Shown: one piece after another, positions 1 to 6,679 of the stretch
How positions within the stretch are numbered: the stretch's first letter is position 1
How the letters are laid out: each line of letters starts with the position of its first letter
Notes under the pieces: generated by a model
What the model was told of the DNA's origin: nothing
Databases searched by the model: none
Seen by the model: the letters and a program-made list of their open reading frames with translations, nothing else
Origin: Nanobdellota archaeon
GTDB taxonomy: Archaea > Nanobdellota > Nanobdellia > SCGC-AAA011-G17 > ARS1403
Assembly (NCBI GenBank): GCA_018831025.1
Contig: JAHJRB010000045.1
Coordinates: forward strand, 1-14,337
Length of the DNA: 14,337 nucleotides
Direction: 5' to 3'
Program-made: the position numbers and the translations under genes

Positions 1-1
1 C

Positions 2-15
2 GGCTGTGTCCTAAA
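2..15 (+). repeat. Left terminal inverted repeat of the IS
   Basis: GGCTGTGTCCTAAA on the plus strand matches the reverse complement of 895-908 (GGCTCTGTCCTAAA) with one mismatch. The transposase stop codon (TAG on the minus strand, 11-13) lies inside this repeat. Confidence 0.85.
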
Positions 16-820
16 AGTCAATAATTTCAAAAAAAATATTATGGCAGAGCATCCTGCCATAAATGTCAGACCTAATTGCTAAGGCTTTTTTAGAGTTTAC
101 ATTACTTCCGTAAACTCTTTTTAGGCTGCCAAAACCTGATTCAACAAGTTCTCTTCTGTGATAAATATGTTCATTAAAATGCTTAGCCGCTAATCTTCTT
201 TTACTCCATCTCTCGTGCTTTGATCTTCCCTTCCTTCTCATAGGAATATGGGCTTCAATATTGTTTTTAAAACAATATTCATGAAGATGATTCGCATCAT
301 ATCCCTTGTCAGCAACTAGGATTTTAGGTTTGCTTCTTTTAATTAATATCTTAGCATCTCTAATCTCATGTGCAGGAATAACTCTTATCTTTGCTGCACA
401 AAATTTCTTATTTTTAATGTCTAATGCAACATTAAGCTTAACAAACATTTTTGGCATTTTACCGTCTATTCTTTTCAAATAATGATAACTGGGATTTGTC
501 CTGCAAATTCCTGTAGCATCAATGGCTATAATCTCATGCTTAGCTCCAGAAGTTAATTCAATAACTTTGTTCCACCAGGAAGTTTTGAGTTTACATGCAT
601 TATACTGCAATGCCGATTTACTTGGACACTCAATCCCAAGTAAATTTAAGAGTTTTACAACTCTTCTATAAGACAATTTACAATACCATCTTATCACTAA
701 AGCAACTATGTGTTGGTATAATTCATACGTCTTAGGACCAAATCTATGCCCATATCTTGGGCATTTAAGCTGTTTTAATAAACACTTAATTTTATTTATT
801 AGTTTTACCTCTTTTTTCAT
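11..820 (-). CDS. DDE transposase, IS4/IS5 superfamily
   Basis: This protein of 269 residues catalyses cut-and-paste movement of the element. Visible catalytic residues are D101 (in AIDATG), D171 (in VADKGYDA) and E227 in YHRRELVESGFGSLK, which fits the Y-2-R-3-E-6-K signature exactly (Y220, R223, E227, K234). The N-terminal ~90 residues are basic and likely bind the terminal repeats. I choose the ATG at 820, not the in-frame GTG at 829, because a GAGGTG Shine-Dalgarno (832-827) lies 6 nt before this ATG and the GTG overlaps it. The frame has no internal stop and the protein is of normal length for a one-ORF element, so it is probably active. Expression may be held down by the hairpins just upstream. 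Confidence 0.9.
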   Translation of the reverse strand: MKKEVKLINKIKCLLKQLKCPRYGHRFGPKTYELYQHIVALVIRWYCKLSYRRVVKLLNLLGIECPSKSALQYNACKLKTSWWNKVIELTSGAKHEIIAIDATGICRTNPSYHYLKRIDGKMPKMFVKLNVALDIKNKKFCAAKIRVIPAHEIRDAKILIKRSKPKILVADKGYDANHLHEYCFKNNIEAHIPMRRKGRSKHERWSKRRLAAKHFNEHIYHRRELVESGFGSLKRVYGSNVNSKKALAIRSDIYGRMLCHNIFFEIIDF

Positions 821-862
821 GTTAGACACCTCAACTGTCTAACCCCCTAGCTATGCTAGGGG
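821..862 (-). promoter_or_regulatory. Tandem hairpins before the transposase start; one covers the ribosome site
   Basis: Two perfect stem-loops abut each other and the ATG at 820. The first has 8-bp arms GTTAGACA (821-828) and TGTCTAAC (836-843). On the mRNA, GAGG of the Shine-Dalgarno is in its loop and the following TG is paired. The second has 7-bp arms CCCCTAG (844-850) and CTAGGGG (856-862). AT-rich TATA-like stretches at 864-870 and 873-880 would place transcription starts around 840-850, inside these hairpins. A self-initiated transcript would then lose part of the structure, while read-through from outside would fold it. Control of this kind is known for IS10 and IS50; its use here is inferred. 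Confidence 0.55.
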
Positions 863-894
863 TTATTTATCTTAATAAAGGTTTTTTAGAAAGA

Positions 895-908
895 TTTAGG
901 ACAGAGCC
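895..908 (-). repeat. Right terminal inverted repeat of the IS
   Basis: The reverse complement reads GGCTCTGTCCTAAA and pairs with the left end (13 of 14 bases). It lies upstream of the transposase gene. The similarity fades beyond 14 bases, so this is taken as the inverted repeat length. Confidence 0.85.
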
Positions 909-916
909 CTATAGTT

Positions 917-931
917 CGAAAACTTTATATA
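917..931 (+). promoter_or_regulatory. Archaeal promoter (BRE + TATA) of the large surface protein
   Basis: BRE-like CGAAAAC is followed by TTTATATA (924-931). The expected start is about 26 nt downstream, near 954, which gives a leader of roughly 55 nt containing a purine-rich GAGGGGTG (998-1005). The right end of the IS is 8 bp upstream of the BRE. Confidence 0.65.
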
Positions 932-1007
932 TGTGTTATGGTTTAATAAGTGTAATAAAAATTACTTTAATGTTAAATGTTAAATAAAAAATTAAAAGAG
1001 GGGTGCT

Positions 1008-3269
1008 ATGATGAATAAAAAAATAGTTAGTTCTATCTTATTTAGTTTGTTTATTTTTCTTGGTTTGTTTGGTTTGACAAAAATAGTTATTGGTGATTTA
1101 AATACAGATGTTACTGCAACAAAAGTTGTATTATACGGTGAAGGAGTATATGATAATATTAGTATGACAAAAGGTGGAGTATCTGAACTTGTGAATTTGA
1201 CTATTGCTGCTACTTCTGGTAGTTATAATATTACAAATATTACTATTAATTTAATTGGGGAAGGAAATTATACTTTTGATGGTTGGGTTTCTACTGCTAG
1301 TGGAGATGCTTATGAAATGGATAATAATACTTTAGCTCTTTCAAATGTAACTGAATGGGCAGATGGTAGTCCTGCATTATGGACTTGTACTAATGCAAGT
1401 TTATACCAACTAAGTTGTGAGAATAGCACTTTAGATGCCCTTTTAGATGGTGCTTATAATACAAGTATTACTTTAAAATTTAATGTTACTGCTGCAAGTA
1501 ATGTGGAAGATGTTCCTGCTTGGAATATTTCAACATTAACCACAGATGGAGAGATGGAATCTACAGTGATATATTCTTATATTGATGGTTTTGCTCCTAA
1601 GCTTATAAGTCTAAATGTTACAGATGGTAATATGACTTATGTTAATGATACAGAAACTGCGAATTTCTATGAGATTGATTCTAATGGTTTACTTAAAGTC
1701 TATGCAAATATACAAGAAATGAATCCAGATTCGAATTCTGTATATTTAGTGATGAATAATAGTGGTACAAATGCAACCGATGGTGTTGATAGTTCAGCAC
1801 ATGTGTGGTATAGGATGACCCAGAGTGCTAGTCCAGGGTATACAACTGGGGGAGTTTATACTTACACATATACTGTAGCTCAAATGGCAGATGCATTTAA
1901 TATTGGAAATCAAACCAATTTTGTTATTGTGGTTAATGATACTTATAATAATCTACAATATATAAATGGAAGTGCAACTTATCCATTTAGCTTTACACCC
2001 AATACAACCTTGGTTAAGGTAATTAAAGCTAATTTTACTACAACTCTTGGAGGTACAACAGTTACATTAACAAATCCAACAAGTAGTAATAATTGGATAG
2101 CCGCAGGAAATGCTACTATAAATATTGAAGTATCTGGAAAAGAGAAAGGTTCATTGATATTGTATTTTAAAGAAAATGGTGTTTTTAATGCAAATTACGC
2201 CAATTCTATATCTGGAGAATCCCTTATAGAAACTTTAGATGCTACAAATATTTCAACCGAGGAAGGAGAAGGTACTACTTTATATCAATGGTCAATTGAT
2301 TTTGCAGGAAATCATTCAAACAATCCTTATGTGGTTTTAGTAATAAATTCTACACAAACTGGTAATGGGGATTTGAGTAATCTGCACAATTATTCATCAT
2401 TTGCAACATATAATTTTGCGATAGATGGTTTAACCAATAAACCAACATTTACAGTTCCAAGTTCTACAACTGTAACAATTTCAGACAGTACAGGTATAAC
2501 TTATACTTGTAATGCAGTAGAATCCCATAGTGGTATTGCTAAATACACATGGACATTGACAAAACCGAATGGTGAGGTATTAACCTTTACAGATTCTGTA
2601 ACCAGTACTTCAAAAAGTAGGACTTTTAGTAGTAGCAATATTGATAGGGCTGGATCTTATAATTTAGCATGTAAGGTTACAGATAGTGTTGGTAATGAAG
2701 AAAGTAGTGGTAATACAGCATTTACAGTAACTTATCAGACAGTTACAGGATCTAGTGGTGGATCTGGTGGTAGTAGTGGTGCAATAACCCCAACTGTAAG
2801 CTTTGATGTAGACTTTACTAAAGTAACTGCTGGCAACATAAGGGCACAACAAGGATTAACTAAAAGTTTTAGCTTTGATGGATCTACCAAACATACTGTT
2901 ACTTTTGATAAGGTAACTGCAAGTTCAGTAACAATAACAATTGCATCCAGTCCAGTAACAGTTAGTTTAACAATGGGACAGACAAAAGAAGTAGACATTA
3001 ATGGTGATGGTATAAATGACGTAATTGTTAAGTTAGTAGGGGTAGAGAATGGATTAGCAAACATTGAGATTAGCAAAGTTGAAGCAGGTGCTCAAATAGT
3101 TGAAAAAGAGGAAAAAGAAGCTGCTGGGATGATTGTTGAAGAACCAACTACAACAACTCCTAGTGGAGGAGCAACACCTGTTGCAAAGAGCAGTACTTGG
3201 ATGTGGATAACCCTATTAGTGATAGTTGCCATTGTTGGTATTGGTTATTACAGCTATAAAAAGAAATAA
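1008..3269 (+). CDS. Large membrane-anchored, N-glycosylation-rich surface protein
   Basis: This 753-residue protein has an N-terminal hydrophobic signal segment (about residues 6-28). A long Ser/Thr/Asn-rich β-type ectodomain follows, with many N-X-S/T sequons. Near residues 480-575 there is an Ig-like domain with a likely Cys pair (TYTCNA and NLACKV). A Gly/Ser linker lies near 581-593. Next is a domain ending in DINGDGINDVIVKL (near 663), which resembles an EF-hand-type calcium loop. A Thr/Pro stalk, a C-terminal membrane helix (about 730-749) and a YKKK tail complete it. ATGs at 1008 and 1011 are both possible; GAGGGGTG is better spaced for the second. The last ectodomain is repeated in the next gene. 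I recognise no enzyme; a cell-surface structural or adhesion role is inferred. Confidence 0.85.
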   Translation: MMNKKIVSSILFSLFIFLGLFGLTKIVIGDLNTDVTATKVVLYGEGVYDNISMTKGGVSELVNLTIAATSGSYNITNITINLIGEGNYTFDGWVSTASGDAYEMDNNTLALSNVTEWADGSPALWTCTNASLYQLSCENSTLDALLDGAYNTSITLKFNVTAASNVEDVPAWNISTLTTDGEMESTVIYSYIDGFAPKLISLNVTDGNMTYVNDTETANFYEIDSNGLLKVYANIQEMNPDSNSVYLVMNNSGTNATDGVDSSAHVWYRMTQSASPGYTTGGVYTYTYTVAQMADAFNIGNQTNFVIVVNDTYNNLQYINGSATYPFSFTPNTTLVKVIKANFTTTLGGTTVTLTNPTSSNNWIAAGNATINIEVSGKEKGSLILYFKENGVFNANYANSISGESLIETLDATNISTEEGEGTTLYQWSIDFAGNHSNNPYVVLVINSTQTGNGDLSNLHNYSSFATYNFAIDGLTNKPTFTVPSSTTVTISDSTGITYTCNAVESHSGIAKYTWTLTKPNGEVLTFTDSVTSTSKSRTFSSSNIDRAGSYNLACKVTDSVGNEESSGNTAFTVTYQTVTGSSGGSGGSSGAITPTVSFDVDFTKVTAGNIRAQQGLTKSFSFDGSTKHTVTFDKVTASSVTITIASSPVTVSLTMGQTKEVDINGDGINDVIVKLVGVENGLANIEISKVEAGAQIVEKEEKEAAGMIVEEPTTTTPSGGATPVAKSSTWMWITLLVIVAIVGIGYYSYKKK

Positions 3270-3301
3270 ATTCTTTTTTTCTTTTTTATTATATATTTTT
3301 T
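3270..3301 (+). terminator. T-tract terminator after the surface protein
   Basis: Directly after the stop codon there are runs of T (TTCTTTTTTTCTTTTTTATT and further T-rich sequence) without a strong hairpin. This fits archaeal poly-U termination. It is followed at once by the promoter of the next gene. Confidence 0.55.
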
Positions 3302-3313
3302 ACTTAAGATATC

Positions 3314-3321
3314 TTTATAAA
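3314..3321 (+). promoter_or_regulatory. TATA box of the 181-residue surface protein
   Basis: TTTATAAA is centred about 26 nt before the ATG at 3344, so the predicted transcript is leaderless. No Shine-Dalgarno is visible. Confidence 0.6.
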
Positions 3322-3343
3322 TAAATTATTTAGCTTAATTAAT

Positions 3344-3889
3344 ATGAAAAAATTAAGTATATTGATTACTTTTTTGGTATTGGTTACTTGTGTTATTGTA
3401 AATGCAGGGAAGAGTATTCCTTTGGATTTTAATGAAAGAGAGAGCTATATTATTGCTTTGTATAAAGGAGACAGGGTTTATTTTGAATTTGATAATGATG
3501 TACATAGTGTTATTCTAGATGATATTAAAGATAATAGGATTGAACTTGATATTTTCCTATATCAGGACACTAAGTTTAACAAACATCCACCGCAGTATGC
3601 TTTTTTGGATATTTATCGTACATTGAAGATTGATACAAATAAAGATCTAACTTATGATTTTGAAATAAAAATGGATAGCTTTGATGAAAAAAAAGCGATC
3701 TTAACATTTACTAAAACCAATGAGAAAAAAGAAGGATTCTTTACAGAGATTGATTATGATACTAATAAAAATAATGGATATGATTGGAAAACAGTTGGAA
3801 TCCCTTTAATAGTTATAGTTGCTTTAGTAATAGTTCTATTAGTTTTTTTAAATAATTATTTAAGAAAAAGAAAGGGAATTTATTATTAA
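3344..3889 (+). CDS. Small membrane-anchored surface protein
   Basis: This 181-residue protein has a signal peptide (residues 1 to about 21, ending VNAG), a single ectodomain of about 115 residues, a C-terminal membrane helix (about 150-169) and a basic tail (RKRKG). The ectodomain contains a hydrophobic/His pattern (FEFDNDVHSVILDDI), then DTNKDLTYDFEIKM, then AILTFTK. The same order appears in the C-terminal module of the preceding protein (HTVTFDKV, DINGDGINDVIVKL, ANIEISK). It therefore looks like a stand-alone version of that membrane-proximal module. Function is unknown. It is probably transcribed separately, as it has its own TATA box and a T-tract lies between the two genes. Confidence 0.8.
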   Translation: MKKLSILITFLVLVTCVIVNAGKSIPLDFNERESYIIALYKGDRVYFEFDNDVHSVILDDIKDNRIELDIFLYQDTKFNKHPPQYAFLDIYRTLKIDTNKDLTYDFEIKMDSFDEKKAILTFTKTNEKKEGFFTEIDYDTNKNNGYDWKTVGIPLIVIVALVIVLLVFLNNYLRKRKGIYY

Positions 3890-4022
3890 ACGTCTCAAGA
3901 AATTATAAGGAAGTATCTATAATCTTATTAAAAAGGGAAATACAGAGATTATTGCAAGGATTCTGGAAATATTGTTAATCACGAATTAATCTTTTTAAGA
4001 ATTCTTTGGAATAATACTTTAA

Positions 4023-4065
4023 GAAAATATAAAAAAAAGAAAAAAGATAAGGCTTTTAGCCTTAT
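4023..4065 (-). terminator. Hairpin plus T-tract terminator of the S-layer gene, containing its stop codon
   Basis: An 8-bp perfect stem, ATAAGGCT (4047-4054) and AGCCTTAT (4058-4065), closes a TTT loop. On the minus strand it is followed by a long T-rich run. The TAA stop (4064-4062) is inside the stem, so termination structure and coding end are merged. The remaining gap up to the upstream plus-strand gene (3890-4022) holds no gene that I can support. Confidence 0.7.
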
Positions 4066-6320
4066 TCTACTGAATAAGTTCCAACAACTTGTGATGGACT
4101 TGTTACCTTAGCTTCTACTTTGTTCAATCCTTTTAACTTCCCAGCTGTTACTGCTTCTGCTGCATTTCTTGTATCTACTGCGCTATAACCCGCTACTAAC
4201 AATGCTACTTTGTTTCCATTGTCAGCTAATCTAATCATAGCTTCGTTTGGTGTAAAGTCTGCTGCAGTTAAGCCAAAGACACTTTTTGCCAATGGATTTA
4301 CTGCTGGACCACCAACTACGATTAAGTTTTGTGCTGCTGCGCTAGTGATCTCTTCTGCTAATACAGATGCACTAGAGGGTATTGGATTAACGACTACACT
4401 TCCACCGCTTGAACTTGTTGTTGCTGTTGTTCCTTTTATTACAACGTTTGCCTGAACTTGGTCACCTGGGATGTCTAAGACTACTTCATCACTAGCGCCA
4501 TGGCTTTTTGGGTCTCTTATGATAATACCATATCTTGTTCTATGGTCTTCATCTTTTGTACCTAATGTTTGTCTAGATATTCCGCCTGCGGCCCAGGAAC
4601 CTGCCCATAGTAATTCATCTGCTTCTTCTGATGATGCCGAGGTACCTAACGCTTTAAATTTGCTACTACTTCTTCCCCATCTCATAGAGATATTATCATT
4701 GTAGTCAGGCAAGTTTGTGCTATGGTAAGGCGTCAAAGTTAATTCTATATCACTGCTTGTTTCTGCTGCAGTCATGTTTAATTCCATTAATATATCTGTA
4801 TCTTTAGTGTTGTCAAAGTTAATGTGCGCAAAAGGTAGGTTAGTACCAGAGCCGGAAGTATTGACAAGTCCTGCTAATTTAACCTTGTTGTCATTGGGGT
4901 CTTTATAGAATACACCAGTTTGGTTTGCAGTACCAGATGAGATACCTCCTTCTTCTCCTGCTTGCATATATAACCAGATTCTGTCTGTTTTAATGTCGCT
5001 TGTTGAAGTCCCATTTATAGCTCCTAAATCACTTCTATCAATGACTAACCCTTCAGATTTAGCTGTATGGATAAATACTGTTGCTGCAGAGGTTAAACCT
5101 CCATCTGCGTCACTTAAGTCAGCGGAATTATCGTATTCAAATGTGTATGTAGCATAGTTGTCATCACTTACAGTTAGGCTGTCTAAACATAGGCTTATAT
5201 AATTATTTGGCAAGTCTATACATTCCCCTACTTTTGGTGGGTTGTCACTATCATCATTAAAGATGAAGTTATTTTCAACTCCCATGTAAGGACCTGTAAA
5301 CTCTGCTGTTGTAGATGTTGTTGTTGCAGATTTGTCATTTAAGTTTCCTGTATTCCAAACCCAATCAGGATTGTCTTTATCTTCACCAGGATATGCGTCC
5401 CCATCTTTATATGTCTCTTGAGCATCTTTACCAACAATTAAAGTTGCAGCTGATGCAGCTTGATTATTGCTATCGTAGAATGTTTCGTCGTTTGTTATCT
5501 CTATGCCATTAACTGTTTCTGTACCTGAGGCTGCTATTGTTTCAGTTACTCCATCTACATCAACAACTATAGCTCCACCTGAACCAACTCTAGCTAATTT
5601 AACTGTCTTTCCTTCAGATATTACTGAATCTCCTGAATTTAAGAAGTATTCAGAACCTACGTAAGCTGTAAATTTGCTATTATCTGAGTCGGAAATACTA
5701 CTTATCTTCAAGTTTTTACCCAAGAATTTAATTTCTAATGGGTTAGATGTAGTTGTTGCATTTGGATTTATAGATTCTGAGAATGCATAATAATACTTAA
5801 TTGAATCTCTTGCAACTTCCATTACAACGTCTGTTTGGTAGTCATCTTCTGAGCTTGTTAATGATGTTTCTACTGTTACAGCATTTCCACCTTGATTAAT
5901 CTCTAATAACTCTTCTACATCATAGTCTGAGCTTTGGAAAGTTATTGTAGAATCCAACAAGCTTTCTACGTCGGCATCTGTTAATTCTTGGTCCAAAGTA
6001 TAAGACTGAGCGTCTGAAATGTTACTACCTAATGGAATGTCCTCTGTAACACCGCCAGAAACAGTCACTGTTGTTCCACCTGCTGGGGAAACAGCTTTTG
6101 TTTGCAAGTCTGCTAACAATATAGATTGACCTATTGTATCTGAAGCGGCTGCATTTTGACCTACTGCCATTGCACCACTGAAAATTCCATCCGTAACAAA
6201 CGGCATCGGATAATCAGCAAGTGTATAGCTTAATGCTAGAGCTCCAGTCATTGTAGCACCTAACATCGCAGCACCTGTAGAAATAGCTGCTATTTTTTTC
6301 AACACTCTTTTTGTTTTCAT
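4062..6320 (-). CDS. S-layer protein, methanococcal type
   Basis: This is the main surface lattice protein, 752 residues from the chosen start. The N-terminus has a basic region and a hydrophobic signal ending near GALA, followed by DYPMPFVTDGIF, AVGQNAAASDTIG and LADLQ, the hallmark of the S-layer N-terminal family known from methanogens. The C-terminus carries LIVVGGPAVNPLA and VALLVAGYSAVDTRNAAEAV, matching the paired C-terminal family. The middle is acidic, Thr/Ser-rich and carries several N-X-S/T sequons. I use the ATG at 6320, not the GTG at 6326, because a perfect GGAGGTG (6332-6326) sits 5 nt upstream and the GTG is part of it. A strong BRE/TATA, a structured leader and a terminator suggest high expression. 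Confidence 0.93.
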   Translation of the reverse strand: MKTKRVLKKIAAISTGAAMLGATMTGALALSYTLADYPMPFVTDGIFSGAMAVGQNAAASDTIGQSILLADLQTKAVSPAGGTTVTVSGGVTEDIPLGSNISDAQSYTLDQELTDADVESLLDSTITFQSSDYDVEELLEINQGGNAVTVETSLTSSEDDYQTDVVMEVARDSIKYYYAFSESINPNATTTSNPLEIKFLGKNLKISSISDSDNSKFTAYVGSEYFLNSGDSVISEGKTVKLARVGSGGAIVVDVDGVTETIAASGTETVNGIEITNDETFYDSNNQAASAATLIVGKDAQETYKDGDAYPGEDKDNPDWVWNTGNLNDKSATTTSTTAEFTGPYMGVENNFIFNDDSDNPPKVGECIDLPNNYISLCLDSLTVSDDNYATYTFEYDNSADLSDADGGLTSAATVFIHTAKSEGLVIDRSDLGAINGTSTSDIKTDRIWLYMQAGEEGGISSGTANQTGVFYKDPNDNKVKLAGLVNTSGSGTNLPFAHINFDNTKDTDILMELNMTAAETSSDIELTLTPYHSTNLPDYNDNISMRWGRSSSKFKALGTSASSEEADELLWAGSWAAGGISRQTLGTKDEDHRTRYGIIIRDPKSHGASDEVVLDIPGDQVQANVVIKGTTATTSSSGGSVVVNPIPSSASVLAEEITSAAAQNLIVVGGPAVNPLAKSVFGLTAADFTPNEAMIRLADNGNKVALLVAGYSAVDTRNAAEAVTAGKLKGLNKVEAKVTSPSQVVGTYSVE

Positions 6321-6356
6321 AAACACACCTCCATGTGTATTTAACCCTTGAACGGG

Positions 6357-6405
6357 AATTTAGTCTATTTTGTTGCTTGAAAACAACTCTATTGTCGACT
6401 AAATT
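6357..6405 (-). promoter_or_regulatory. 5'-terminal stem-loop in the S-layer mRNA leader
   Basis: On the transcript, AATTTAGTC (6405-6397) pairs perfectly with GACTAAATT (6365-6357), a 9-bp stem. An inner GTTG/CAAC helix (6387-6384 with 6375-6372) lies inside it. The predicted transcription start, about 26 nt from the TATA box, is near 6407, so the stem closes the extreme 5' end of the mRNA. The remaining leader (6356-6333) is short and leads into GGAGGTG. A role in mRNA stability is inferred. Confidence 0.55.
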
Positions 6406-6429
6406 TAAGATATTTAACAGAGAATTTTA

Positions 6430-6445
6430 TTTATATAGTTTTTGG
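6430..6445 (-). promoter_or_regulatory. S-layer promoter (BRE + TATA)
   Basis: The minus strand reads CCAAAAAC followed by TATATAAA (6437-6430), a strong archaeal promoter. The same TTACCAAAA stretch precedes the TATA box of the neighbouring tRNA-Val gene. Confidence 0.7.
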
Positions 6446-6489
6446 TAAAGGAAAAGAGAGGTTATTTTTCGACTTTTTATATATTTTAA

Positions 6490-6591
6490 TGGGTCTGAGG
6501 TGATTTGAACACCTGATCTCTGCCATGTCGAGGCAGTGTCATAGCCATTGTCCATTTTGCAAAATATGCAGAAATTCTAGACCACAGACCC
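6490..6591 (-). tRNA. tRNA-Val(GAC) with a 29-nt D-loop intron
   Basis: The acceptor stem GGGTCTG/CAGACCC is perfect (7 bp), with discriminator A (6490) and no encoded CCA. The T arm is AGGTG-TTCAAAT-CACCT. The anticodon arm is CTGCC-TCGACAT-GGCAG, giving GAC (valine). The raw gene is 102 nt because the D loop is enlarged. Removing 6576-6548 restores a standard D arm (GTCTAG joined to TGGCTATGAC) and a 73-nt tRNA. Exons are 6591-6577 and 6547-6490. The base at position 33 is C instead of the near-universal U. Overall the sequence resembles archaeal tRNA-Val as I remember it (Halobacterium type). Confidence 0.88.
6548..6576 (-). other. BHB intron in the D loop of tRNA-Val
   Basis: The central 4-bp helix is GTCT (positions 10-13) with GGAC near the intron 3' end. 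The 3-nt bulges are AGA and AAT, each cut after the second base. The inner helix is ATTT/AAAT plus TGCA/TGCA with loop TATTT. No good outer helix forms, so this is a relaxed (HBh') motif. The cuts predicted from the bulges are exactly those that restore a normal D arm, between G15 and the T before G18-G19. Confidence 0.8.
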
Positions 6592-6615
6592 ATACATTAA
6601 ATTGATTATTAGAGG

Positions 6616-6632
6616 AATAAAAAGGTTTTGGT
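6616..6632 (-). promoter_or_regulatory. tRNA-Val promoter (BRE + TATA)
   Basis: The minus strand reads ACCAAAACC then TTTTTATT (6623-6616). A start 26 nt downstream falls near 6593, two bases before the tRNA 5' end, so the primary transcript would have almost no leader. Confidence 0.6.
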
Positions 6633-6679
6633 AAGAGAAAAAGCCATCGAAGGAGCAAATAAAATTTTGATAAATAAAT

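Larger units (their letters stand above)
2..908 (-). mobile_element. Complete insertion sequence, IS4/IS5 superfamily
   Basis: A 907-bp element with a single transposase gene on the minus strand. Near-perfect terminal inverted repeats of 14 bp (13 matches) bound it at 2-15 and 895-908. The transposase has the DDE triad and the Y-2-R-3-E-6-K signature of the IS4/IS5 superfamily. The family subgroup is not resolved. The target duplication cannot be checked because the left flank is only one base long. The right end lies 8 bp before the BRE/TATA promoter of the surface-protein gene, so the element sits against, but not inside, that promoter. It appears intact: the reading frame is open and both ends are present. 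Confidence 0.88.

Noticed and set aside
844..862. CCCCTAG hairpin considered as an intrinsic terminator
   Set aside because: No T-tract follows it on either strand in the right place; it fits better as a leader structure of the transposase mRNA.
2735..3076. Minus-strand open frame of 113 codons inside the surface-protein gene
   Set aside because: Lies wholly within a clear plus-strand coding region, and has no ribosome site, promoter or recognisable motif.
3890..4022. Loosely repeated stretches (AAGGATTCTGGAAATA and AAGAATTCTTTGGAATA) suggesting a degraded repeat or small RNA
   Set aside because: The similarity is imperfect and AT-driven; no stable fold, C/D box pair or open frame is convincing.
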